A stretch of DNA of 50,016 nucleotides from NCBI GenBank assembly GCA_002438625.1, contig DJPS01000054.1, positions 1 through 50,016 on the forward strand, in the 5' to 3' direction. Below the pieces are notes generated by a model. It saw only the letters and a program-made list of their open reading frames with translations. It was not told the DNA's origin and searched no databases. This DNA is from Christensenella sp. UBA6406 (lineage in GTDB: Bacteria; Bacillota; Clostridia; Christensenellales; UBA1242). A program made the position numbers and the translations under genes. The stretch's first letter is position 1. Each line of letters opens with the position of its first letter. Below, piece after piece: positions 8,718-16,275 of the stretch.

Positions 8718-9182
8718 ATGAAAGTACAAGGATTAAATTTTTTTCCATTTCCAGCAAGGCTTGATGACAAAGTGAACCTTATAACATTGGAATATGGTGC
8801 AAAAGGCTTGGGTGTTTACACGATGATTATGTCGCAAATTTTTGGAGGATGTGGTTATTATATGCCAGTTGAAAAATATTCAATACTTTTGATAAAGAGA
8901 AGACTTGGTTTAGATGTTACAGATGATATAGTTAAAAATGTTATTGAACAGTGCATAAAAAATGGCATATTTGATAGGGAAAAGTTTGAAAAGTACAAAA
9001 TTTTAACAAGCGTGGACATTCTAAAAGATTACCTTATTGCAATTAAAAGAAGAAAGGATATGGAGATAATCTTTGAATATATTGTTGAATCTGGAATGTC
9101 TGAGTTGCACGAATACTTAAAACCCACAGCGAAAAACAGATTACAAATTATAAGCTTAAATGGCAAATGCGTGCAAAATTAG
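8718..9182 (+). CDS. DUF4373-like (Lin1244/Lin1753 N-terminal) protein
   Basis: 154 residues behind an excellent AGGAGG site. The pattern F-x-F-x-x-R-L-D-D-K-x-x-L-I-x-x-x-Y-G-x-K-G, followed by G-V-Y and G-Y-Y-M-P and a winged-helix-like segment, resembles the DUF4373 domain found at the N-terminus of phage replisome-organiser proteins. The long C-terminal part of phage versions is missing here, so it is either a short standalone member or a remnant. The next 820 bases hold no gene. A DNA-binding role is inferred from the family. Phage or mobile-element origin is possible, but no integrase or other phage gene is in the window. Confidence 0.65.
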   Translation: MKVQGLNFFPFPARLDDKVNLITLEYGAKGLGVYTMIMSQIFGGCGYYMPVEKYSILLIKRRLGLDVTDDIVKNVIEQCIKNGIFDREKFEKYKILTSVDILKDYLIAIKRRKDMEIIFEYIVESGMSELHEYLKPTAKNRLQIISLNGKCVQN

Positions 9183-10003
9183 TAAAAATGTATGCATTTT
9201 TCAATAGACTAGACTAGACTATACGGAGAGTATAGGATAGTATAGAAAAGAATAGAAGAAAATAGTAAAGAATATTATAGTAAAGTACACAAGAGAGAGA
9301 GAAGATTATATAAATGCGTGTGCACGCATATAAGAGAAGAGTAGATGTAAAAAGAATATAAGAGCATATAAGAGTATAAATAAATAAATTTAAATCTCTC
9401 TCTAAAAAACTTTTAAATTAAAAAATTATACAAACAAATAAAAATTAAATAAGTTAAGATTAAGTTTTATTTGTTGTGTTGTTTGTTTAGTTTGTTATAA
9501 ATTAAAACAACTAGCAAATAAATTTCAATTTTATAAATATAATTCAATGTAGAGTTTAGTTTTCTATTTTAGTTTTTTTATTTTTTCTCTCTCTGTGTGT
9601 GTAAATAAAAATAAAAGTTTTAAAATTTTTATATAAATTAAATAAAATTCATTGTTTATTTAAGTTTAATATTGCTGTTGTTTTTATTTGTTAGTTTGTT
9701 AAATACTAAACAATTATAACAAAATAAAAAAATACAACCATAGTGAATTTATTTTATAGTTGTATTTTAAAACTTAACTTTAAGTTATTTGATTTATTTA
9801 AACTTTTGTAATCAATTATTAAATTTTTATGCTTAATTGTTATGCAAGTTTAATTTTTAAGTTTATTCAAATTGCTTTTATAAATTTTAAGTTTAAACAT
9901 TAAAGTTAATCTAACTGCTTTAACCCACTTTAAGCAATTAGGTTAGATTTAATTGTTAAATAATTTAACTAAAAACTTTGGCTAAATTAAGGCATTTAAG
10001 AAT
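9183..10003. other. 820-bp gene-free, extremely AT-rich, repeat- and hairpin-rich region
   Basis: The first part has three TAGAC units, a CTATAC-ggaga-GTATAG hairpin near 9218-9235, and a purine-rich tract with ATAG recurring every few bases to about 9290. Then come GAGAGAGAGA (about 9292-9301), the near-palindrome ATGCGTG-tg-CACGCAT (about 9313-9328), TCTCTCTCT near 9397, and a CT/GT dinucleotide tract near 9585-9600. Several long AT hairpins follow, such as ACAAATAAAA with TTTTATTTGT and the AATACAAC/GTTGTATT pair (about 9730-9767). No open frame of note is present. Confidence 0.6.
9905..9953 (-). terminator. hairpin downstream of the metalloprotease gene
   Basis: AATCTAAC and TGCTT on the left pair with AAGCA and GTTAGATT on the right around an imperfect centre. 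It lies 50-100 bases past the stop of the minus-strand protease gene. The T-run is weak, so the terminator role is tentative. Confidence 0.45.
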
Positions 10004-11890
10004 TTAGAAGCCTAACCAGCGTGCGAAACCATCAATGGCACCTTTAACAGAATCTTTAATTGTGTCATAAGCATCTTCAAGTGTGTTCTTCACTTTACCT
10101 GGAATGCTTGTGATTGTATCTGTAATTTTTTCAGTTGTAGATTTTTGTTCTTCTTTCTTTGGTTCTTGTTTTTTAATTTTTTTAAAGAAGTCATCAAGGC
10201 TTATTATAAATTCTTCATCAACTAAGTTGCCAATAACTTTATATTTTTCGCCAACTCTTGCGTTTGGGATAACAAAGTATTCATCATTGCCTTTAAATGT
10301 GCCAACTTGTGTCCATTCGCTGTTTGTGTATTTAAATAGGGTGTAAGTGTCGTTTGCTTGACCATCTGTTATGCAAACCCTTGCGTATGCAGTTTTGTCG
10401 GCGTAAAGTTTTATACTTTTATCTCCTGGATTAACAATAATAGGGGCGTAAATTAAAGATGTGTTTGGTGCAACGACTGTAAGTGTAGAATTTGCTCTTA
10501 CATTCTCAATTATAAATACACCTTTACTGCTTGTGGTTGTTGCCTTGATGCCATTTATGTAAATGTCTGCATTTGGAAGTATTACGCCTGATTTTTTATA
10601 AACTTTACCTGCAACATAATTTGGGTTTTCTTCATAATTTTTAAAATCAAAAGAAAGTGTGCCTGATGAATTATCAACAGTTATGTTTTCAATTACATAA
10701 TTTGCAACTGTTTTATCATCGTAAAATAAGTATGCATTAGAATCTATTAAACTGCCTATTGAACCTGTGGAGTAACTTGCGTATGTGCAATAAGTTGAAT
10801 CTCTGTATCTGTACAAATATATTTCAAAGTCTTTATATGATGTTGCCTGCAAATTACCTTGTAGTTTTTTGTTTTCATTAACTCTGTAAACGATTAAACC
10901 ATTGCTAATTCTACTATCTATTCTATTCGACAAGCCTTTTCTATATTCTGCCATAAAATAGATTTTTTCATCACCTTTCTTCATCCCAAACTTATATGCA
11001 CGGGTGCCATTTGTTGAGGATGTAGGATATAGAGTGTATGTTCCATTTTGAGTTATTGTTTCAATTTCAGTTTGCTTACCATCTTCATAATTTGAAACAT
11101 CAACCCAACCCAAGTTTAATTTGTTATACATTAAGTTGTTTGAGAAATTATAACCACCAGTTGCGGAAGTGTCCCAATAGCCAACAGGTGTTTTTAATGA
11201 TGTGTTGTAAGTGTAAAGATCGCTTAAACCAAACGTGTGCAAAATTTCGTGGCATAATGTTCCAACATCGGCGTGTCCATAAGTTAAAGAAACAAAAGTT
11301 GCTTGCGTATAGGCGTGTGCCCACAATCTTGTATTGTTATCTTTTGGTTGTTCACTTGAAAAGATTAACATAGAGGCATTGCCTTCGCCGTAATTGTTGT
11401 AAATTGATTTAGATTTTATTTTTGCCCTTTGATAAGTTGCAAATTCAAGAGGAAAAAGTTCTGTTGATTGTGGCTCATAATATGATTTTGGTTTATCATC
11501 TTTATAAAGATATATGTTTGCATTTATTTCAACTTGTCCATATGAAAGGTCTTTAAAATATTCGTTTACACTATAACCTTTGTTGCTTAAATCGTATTCA
11601 TTAAATCTTGTGTTTAATGCGTTTATTTTATTATCTGTAAAATATCCTTTATAGTCTGAAAATTCAAATAGTACAATATCATAAACTATTTTTGTTCTGC
11701 CTGCATTGTTTGTTTTTTCGCTTATGTCGGCATCTAATTCTTCTTTTTCTTCAACTGTAAGTTCTTGATATGAAGTGATTTCGGTTTTTATTTGTCTATT
11801 TTCACCATCAAATCCGTTTGCATTTAAAATTATGCTTGAAATGCCTGAAAAGGCAATTAAAAATACAATGCAATATAAAAATTTCTTCAT
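10004..11890 (-). CDS. secreted M6-like zinc metalloprotease
   Basis: 628 residues. A signal peptide (about 1-24) is followed by a propeptide-like stretch. The zinc-binding motif H-E-I-L-H-T-F-G-L-S-D has His214, Glu215, His218 and Asp224, as in the immune inhibitor A/M6 group. The region to about 400 is the catalytic and beta-rich part. About 405-500 resembles a carboxypeptidase-regulatory (CNA-B-like) beta-sandwich. The tail is Lys/Glu-rich and ends in an amphipathic helix (about 595-628) whose final residues W-L-G-F suggest membrane association. The ATG is preceded by AAAAGGAG. It lies 25 bases after the preceding minus-strand gene and shares its promoter. Target proteins unknown. Confidence 0.85.
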   Translation of the reverse strand: MKKFLYCIVFLIAFSGISSIILNANGFDGENRQIKTEITSYQELTVEEKEELDADISEKTNNAGRTKIVYDIVLFEFSDYKGYFTDNKINALNTRFNEYDLSNKGYSVNEYFKDLSYGQVEINANIYLYKDDKPKSYYEPQSTELFPLEFATYQRAKIKSKSIYNNYGEGNASMLIFSSEQPKDNNTRLWAHAYTQATFVSLTYGHADVGTLCHEILHTFGLSDLYTYNTSLKTPVGYWDTSATGGYNFSNNLMYNKLNLGWVDVSNYEDGKQTEIETITQNGTYTLYPTSSTNGTRAYKFGMKKGDEKIYFMAEYRKGLSNRIDSRISNGLIVYRVNENKKLQGNLQATSYKDFEIYLYRYRDSTYCTYASYSTGSIGSLIDSNAYLFYDDKTVANYVIENITVDNSSGTLSFDFKNYEENPNYVAGKVYKKSGVILPNADIYINGIKATTTSSKGVFIIENVRANSTLTVVAPNTSLIYAPIIVNPGDKSIKLYADKTAYARVCITDGQANDTYTLFKYTNSEWTQVGTFKGNDEYFVIPNARVGEKYKVIGNLVDEEFIISLDDFFKKIKKQEPKKEEQKSTTEKITDTITSIPGKVKNTLEDAYDTIKDSVKGAIDGFARWLGF

Positions 11891-11915
11891 TTTAAATTAA
11901 TCTCCTTTTCTGCTT

Positions 11916-12584
11916 TTATCTTAAATTTGTGTTTTCCATTTCTTCGCAAGGGTGGGCATTAACTGGGACTTCTTCTGGTTCATTAACGTATGGATTGATA
12001 ACCGCCCCGCTTTCTTTTAATGCTTTTGCATTTGCATAGCGGGTTGCCATTTTATTTACGAACTTTTCAGTTATAGATTCTTTGTGTGTGCCTAAAAGTT
12101 CGTTTGCTTGAACTGAATAAAAATCACTTTTCCTAATTAAAGTATTAGATAATAGAGAGGGAATTGCAACTGTAAATGCTCTTGCAAATGATTCTACAAG
12201 GTTAGAAAATCCATATTCTAAACTTTCTGCGATTGTTAGGGCGAAGTTATCTATAATTCCGTAAGAAAAATTCAAAAAGTCATCTCCCATAATCACTTGA
12301 CCATTGTAAATTGCTGTTGCTATAGCAATTCCTGTGCAACCCAAGCCTAAATATAGGGTATATTTTGATTGCCCAGATAAATAATTATATTTTTGCTTAT
12401 CTTCTTCGCTTAACTTATCATAAGGGTTGTCGCTTGCAAGGCGTTCTTTTAAACTTCTTAAAAACTTGCCCTTTTTCTTTGTTGCAAATGTTGATTTTGA
12501 ATTTATTTCATTTTCCGTTATATCGTCATAACCATAATCAATTTGGTTTGTTTCGTGATTTCTTTTTATCCTTGTTATTGGCAT
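11916..12584 (-). CDS. putative membrane protein cotranscribed with the metalloprotease
   Basis: 222 residues from the ATG at 12582-12584, which follows AAAGGAAAAGGA. A longer in-frame start at 12626 is unlikely because the promoter puts transcription start near 12632, leaving no room for a ribosome site. The N-terminal 60 residues are basic and hydrophilic; about 70-95 and 105-150 are hydrophobic or amphipathic helices containing Gly/Ala-rich stretches; the C-terminus is acidic with a P-E-E-V-P run. No family recognised. The tight spacing with the protease gene suggests a related role. Confidence 0.7.
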   Translation of the reverse strand: MPITRIKRNHETNQIDYGYDDITENEINSKSTFATKKKGKFLRSLKERLASDNPYDKLSEEDKQKYNYLSGQSKYTLYLGLGCTGIAIATAIYNGQVIMGDDFLNFSYGIIDNFALTIAESLEYGFSNLVESFARAFTVAIPSLLSNTLIRKSDFYSVQANELLGTHKESITEKFVNKMATRYANAKALKESGAVINPYVNEPEEVPVNAHPCEEMENTNLR

Positions 12585-12638
12585 TTTTATTCCTTTTCCT
12601 TTTATGTTTTTTAAATAAAAATTCATTTAATTACCTTA

Positions 12639-12667
12639 ATTATAACATAGTTCAATATTTTTGTCAA
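12639..12667 (-). promoter_or_regulatory. consensus promoter of the membrane protein-metalloprotease operon
   Basis: On the minus strand TTGACA, 17 bp, TATAAT: a perfect match. It decides the start of the downstream gene. Confidence 0.88.
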
Positions 12668-12691
12668 GGTTGAATTGGGTTTTAAGGACAT

Positions 12692-12741
12692 AGAAAAAAG
12701 CGGAAGAATTTAATTTAATTATAAAAATCAAATTTCCGCTT
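12692..12741 (-). terminator. intrinsic terminator after the P-type ATPase gene
   Basis: On the minus strand AAGCGGAA is followed, after a long AT-rich loop, by TTCCGCTT and a T-run (arms at 12734-12741 and 12698-12705). It separates the ATPase gene from the next promoter. Confidence 0.65.
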
Positions 12742-12808
12742 AAATTTCTAATTATTTTTTCCGCTTTTAAAAGATAAAATTAATTTGCATCATTTAAAAT
12801 TTATCCTT

Positions 12809-15484
12809 TTATCTTTTCTTTTTAGGGAATTTAAATTGCTTTGGCTTTTTCCTTTCTTCCAATGCTTTCCGCATAGCTAATGCAAGATTAGCAAGTTTAC
12901 TAAGTGTAAATTGAACAGGGAACAGGCTTGCAAGCACAACGATTAGCAAAACGACCGCTTCGTGGCTAAGTTGCGTAAGTCCCAAATAGTTGTATAGGAA
13001 TGTCCCGCCAAAGATTGCCATACCTGCAACATTTGAAATGAGAAGGAAAGCGACAACGGAAAGCACAACCATAGAGAGCGAAACGGCAAGTCTAAATGCG
13101 TTATAAGGATAAGCAATTCTTAAAAGCACAACAAGTGAATTTGCCGTAACAATTAGCACGATAAGCGTTTCCACAATTTCTGGTTCAAATCCTTTGTCCC
13201 AAACAAGCAAATATAGAGGTAAAACGAAAAGGAGTGCCGTAAGAGCTTGCGTGAAGGATTTGATAAGCACAGAGTCGAGGAAATGCCCTTTAACAAGGTT
13301 TTTGTTAGGTTGAAGGGCAAAGAAGAAACCTGGCAAACCTATGCCGAACATTTCTAGAACCATAAGTTGGTTAGGGCTGAATGGATAGTTATTTGCCGTA
13401 AGGATGCAAAAGATAGATAAAATAATTGCAATAAATGTCTTCGTTAAGAACATTGTGCTTGTGCATTGCAAATTATTTATGCATCTTCTTCCTTCTCCAA
13501 CAACATTTTTCATATGCGAGAAGTTGCTATCAACAAGGATAAGGTGCGACACATTTTTAGCAGATTCACTGCCCGCACCAATGGCAACAGAGCAGTCCGC
13601 TTCACGCAAGGCTAGAATGTCATTAACACCATCTCCAACCATTGCAACTGTGTGTCCGTTATGCTTCATTGACTTGATTAAAAGTTCTTTTTGCTGTGGA
13701 GAAACACGCCCAAATACATTATATTCATTTGCACACGCAACAACTTCTTCATCTGTCTTGTCTTGCAATGATATGCATTTCTCCGCACCTTTAAGCCCTG
13801 CACGCTTTGCAATTTCGCTGACTGTAACTTCATTATCTCCGCTTATAACTTTAAGGTCAACATTGTTTTCTTTAAAGTAGGCGATTGTTTCAATGGCATC
13901 TTGCCTTATGTTGTCCATTAAAGAGATTAAATAAAGCGGACGGCTTAAAGATTTATTAAAATCCTTTTCATCTTCATAACCCGCACCTTCGCATAAAAGC
14001 AAAACACGCTCGCCCTTATGTGCATATTTATCAATGTCCTTTTGAATTGATTTATATTTATTTAAATCACAAACATATTCAGGGGCACCCAAAAAGTAGG
14101 TTGGTGCGTTTTCAAATTCTACTGCGAAAAATTTTGTGTCGCTTGAAAATGCGTGATATCTTTGCATTTTTAGGGTAGAGCATAAGGCAAAATGATTTTT
14201 AAGGGCAATGCTGGTTGGATTGTCTTCTGTAACAAAGGATAGCATATTGCCAATTATTTCATTAATTTCATTCAAATTGATTTTATTAATATTTTTGCCT
14301 TTTTTATTCTTTGGTGCGGGGGCGTTTGCGGTTGCCGTTGTTGTTGCGACCGTTGTATTTAAAGTTGAATTTGAATTAGATAAATTCACTTTTTCATTTG
14401 CAAGTGATGATGATTTTATTTTGGTTATCTCGCTAACTTTCATTGTGCCGTCTGTTATTGTGCCTGTTTTGTCCATTGCAAGGGTGTCAACACGGGCAAG
14501 CATTTCAATGCAATAAAGTTCTTGCACAAGGGTGGCGTTTTTAGAAAGCCTTATAACAGAAACGGCAAGGGCGATTGTTGTTAGCAAAAACATACCGCTT
14601 GGAATCATTCCTATAATTGCACCCGCTGTTTTAACCACTTCGTGCGTGCGGGAGTAAAGGAAAATTGCAATAGGGATGATTGCTATGCCTATAATTTGAA
14701 TAATTGAATTTAATGCATTCAATATTTCGCTCTTTGGGCGTTTGTAACGCTTTGCTTGTGCTGTTAGCGTTTGAACATAACTTTCTGCACCAACGCTTAT
14801 GGCACGGGCATAAACTGTACCGCTGGTAACAAAACTGCCCGCATAAAGTTTGTCGCTTTCATTTTTCTTTATTGGCAAACTTTCGCCTGTTAGCATACTT
14901 TCGTTTACTTTGCATTCGCCATCTAAAACAATGCAATCCGCACTTATTTGGTCGCCAAGAGAAAACTTGATAATGTCATCCCGCACAATCTCATCCGTTG
15001 GCACTTCTGTCTCTTTGCAATCTCTCACAACTTTTGCATTAGAGCGGACAAGAAGGGAAAGGCGTTCAACCGTGCGTTTAGACTTAATTTGCTGAATTAT
15101 ACTTATAAGCGTGTTTGGGATGATTACGCCTAAAAAGGTAAGTTGAATATATGCGCCAACATAGATTAAGATTGCGGTTAAAATCATATATATCATATTG
15201 AAATATGTAAATATTTCTTTAAAGATTATGCCCGCAATGCTACGTGAACTGCCCGTTTTTGTTTTATTTATTAAACCTGTCTTTTTCCTTATTTCAACTT
15301 CTTCAGCACTTAAACCTTGCTCTTTTGCCGTTTCTTTTACGGCAACAACAATTTTATGTTTATTGCTTTTTCGCTTGCTGTTTTGATTTTCTTCAACATT
15401 GTCGCAATTTTGTTTTCCTATTTTAAATAAATTCTTTATCTTTTTTATTATTTTCCAATCTTTTAGCATTTTTCTCTTTTTCAA
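12809..15484 (-). CDS. CtpE-like cation-transporting P-type ATPase
   Basis: 891 residues. All P-type landmarks are present: T-G-E-S at 199-202 (actuator), I-P-S-G at 294-297 in TM4, D-K-T-G-T at 338-342 (phosphorylation), G-A-P-E near 467, and G-D-G-V-N-D at 617-622. The I-P-S-G-M-F TM4 motif and large C-terminal membrane domain fit the CtpE group, for which calcium uptake has been reported in mycobacteria; the ion here is inferred. A low-complexity Ser/Asn/Thr/Ala/Lys insert (about 356-405) lies right after the phosphorylation site. The N-terminal 50 residues are very basic. The start is uncertain: TTG at 15484 follows AGGGAAAAG, while ATG at 15469 has only a weak purine tract. Confidence 0.9.
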   Translation of the reverse strand: MKKRKMLKDWKIIKKIKNLFKIGKQNCDNVEENQNSKRKSNKHKIVVAVKETAKEQGLSAEEVEIRKKTGLINKTKTGSSRSIAGIIFKEIFTYFNMIYMILTAILIYVGAYIQLTFLGVIIPNTLISIIQQIKSKRTVERLSLLVRSNAKVVRDCKETEVPTDEIVRDDIIKFSLGDQISADCIVLDGECKVNESMLTGESLPIKKNESDKLYAGSFVTSGTVYARAISVGAESYVQTLTAQAKRYKRPKSEILNALNSIIQIIGIAIIPIAIFLYSRTHEVVKTAGAIIGMIPSGMFLLTTIALAVSVIRLSKNATLVQELYCIEMLARVDTLAMDKTGTITDGTMKVSEITKIKSSSLANEKVNLSNSNSTLNTTVATTTATANAPAPKNKKGKNINKINLNEINEIIGNMLSFVTEDNPTSIALKNHFALCSTLKMQRYHAFSSDTKFFAVEFENAPTYFLGAPEYVCDLNKYKSIQKDIDKYAHKGERVLLLCEGAGYEDEKDFNKSLSRPLYLISLMDNIRQDAIETIAYFKENNVDLKVISGDNEVTVSEIAKRAGLKGAEKCISLQDKTDEEVVACANEYNVFGRVSPQQKELLIKSMKHNGHTVAMVGDGVNDILALREADCSVAIGAGSESAKNVSHLILVDSNFSHMKNVVGEGRRCINNLQCTSTMFLTKTFIAIILSIFCILTANNYPFSPNQLMVLEMFGIGLPGFFFALQPNKNLVKGHFLDSVLIKSFTQALTALLFVLPLYLLVWDKGFEPEIVETLIVLIVTANSLVVLLRIAYPYNAFRLAVSLSMVVLSVVAFLLISNVAGMAIFGGTFLYNYLGLTQLSHEAVVLLIVVLASLFPVQFTLSKLANLALAMRKALEERKKPKQFKFPKKKR

Positions 15485-15559
15485 CTTTTCCCTATTTTTT
15501 CTATTTTGATTTATATGTTTAATTTATATGTTAGTGCCTTTAAAAATTATTTCATTTTT

Positions 15560-15588
15560 ATTTTAACATATAAGAAAAAATTTAGCAA
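15560..15588 (-). promoter_or_regulatory. promoter of the P-type ATPase gene
   Basis: On the minus strand TTGCTA, 17 bp, TAAAAT with TGT before the -10. Confidence 0.7.
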
Positions 15589-15759
15589 ATAGATTTAAAA
15601 AGTTTTTATCAATTTTTATGCAAATTTATGTTAAATTTATTGTAAATTCATTTTTAAATGTGTGTCAAATTTAAAACAACCGCTAAAAATGCGGGAAAAA
15701 GCAGAAAAAGTGTCAAAATGTGGGCGGGTGAGTTAAGGGGGTGGACAAGCATAAATATT

Positions 15760-15828
15760 GTTAAACTCCGCTTTATTGACCTTTTGGTTTTGGCTGGTGT
15801 CCTTTTAAGTCAATTAGCGGAGTTTAAC
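15760..15828. repeat. 69-nt long hairpin in intergenic DNA
   Basis: GTTAAACTCCGCT (15760-15772) and AGCGGAGTTTAAC (15816-15828) are perfect 13-bp arms. Inside them ATTGAC (15775-15780) pairs with GTCAAT (15809-15814), leaving a 28-nt loop. Neither strand has a T-run, so it is not a standard terminator. It could be part of a structured RNA or a tiny inverted-repeat element. Confidence 0.65.
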
Positions 15829-15840
15829 GCTTAAAATATA

Positions 15841-15906
15841 TTGGAGGATTTCTTAGAAAACCTGGGTGCATTCCTAAAACGCAACCGAAACGGAATGGCA
15901 AGAATT
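15841..15906. other. second structured segment next to the long hairpin
   Basis: AGGATTTCT/AGAAAACCT (one mismatch, about 15845-15863) and GCATTCC/GGAATGGC (about 15869-15899) form two more hairpins. They are more G+C-rich than the surroundings and sit between the long hairpin and the spoVM stop. No known RNA family recognised. Confidence 0.4.
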
Positions 15907-15918
15907 TAATTTATTTAA

Positions 15919-15996
15919 TTAATCTTCTTTGTTTTTAACAAACAATTTTAGAAATGCACCTATAAATTTAGGAACTTTAATAACAATAAATTTCAT
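15919..15996 (-). CDS. spoVM: stage V sporulation protein M, 25 residues
   Basis: A 25-codon gene below usual ORF length limits. The product begins M-K-F-I-V-I-K-V-P-K-F-I-G and ends in K-N-K-E-D. Compared with B. subtilis SpoVM (26 residues, beginning MKFYTIKLPKFLGG), Met1, Lys2, Phe3, Ile6, Lys7, Pro9, Lys10, Phe11 and Gly13 fall at identical positions, including the Pro9 that shapes the membrane-bound helix. SpoVM is an amphipathic peptide that recognises the positively curved forespore outer membrane, anchors the SpoIVA coat basement and inhibits FtsH. The ATG is preceded by AAAGGG at the longer spacing common in this genome. It stands alone on the minus strand; no clear sigma-E promoter was found. 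The match in length, start and pattern makes chance unlikely. Confidence 0.9.
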   Translation of the reverse strand: MKFIVIKVPKFIGAFLKLFVKNKED

Positions 15997-16197
15997 ATTA
16001 TGTATGTTTCCCTTTGTTTTTCGTAAGTCAAATTTAATAAGAACAAATTTAAGTTTAAGTTGATTTATAATCAGTTATTAACTAAATTTAAATTAATCTA
16101 TTAAATCCGCTTACATTATATTATATGGTAATTTTTTAAAAGTGTTACAAAAGGCGAAAAATTTTTTAAAGAACTTAAAAATTTTTGTTTAAAATGC

Positions 16198-16226
16198 TTG
16201 ATATATTTTTCGTTTTATTGTATAAT
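16198..16226 (+). promoter_or_regulatory. strong promoter with no protein gene downstream
   Basis: TTGATA, 17 bp, TATAAT with TTG just before the -10. Transcription would start near 16233, directly at the structured segment below. The next plausible start codon of a real gene is 1.4 kb away. Confidence 0.7.
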
Positions 16227-16232
16227 TATGTT

Positions 16233-16275
16233 GTAATGGCTAAGATAATGTGCCATTGCCGAAATTATCTTAATG
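16233..16275 (+). ncRNA. candidate structured RNA, pseudoknot or two-state switch
   Basis: AATGGC (16235-16240) pairs with GCCATT (16252-16257), and TAAGATAAT (16241-16249) pairs with ATTATCTTA (16264-16272). All pairs are perfect. The two stems interleave, so they form either an H-type pseudoknot or mutually exclusive hairpins. The segment begins at the predicted transcription start. The 3' end of the RNA is not visible, as no terminator was found nearby. Family unknown. Confidence 0.45.

Larger units (their letters stand above)
15485..15918. other. intergenic stretch between the ATPase gene and spoVM
   Basis: It contains the ATPase promoter, a CCGCTAAAAATGCGG repeat near 15681-15695, a G-rich stretch near 15720-15745, the 69-nt hairpin and the second structured segment. 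No protein gene is supported. Confidence 0.55.

Noticed and set aside
9206..9222. CRISPR-like repeats (TAGAC units)
   Set aside because: The units are five bases, contiguous and few, with no spacers or cas genes.
10083..11373. Plus-strand open frames opposite the metalloprotease gene
   Set aside because: They are antisense shadows of a well-supported minus-strand gene with a zinc motif and signal peptide.
12690..12800. AAGCGGAAA motifs as recombination hotspot (Chi-like AGCGG) sites
   Set aside because: AGCGG is the Chi of B. subtilis, but here it is common in coding DNA as Ser/Ala-Glu codons, and no orientation bias could be shown by eye.
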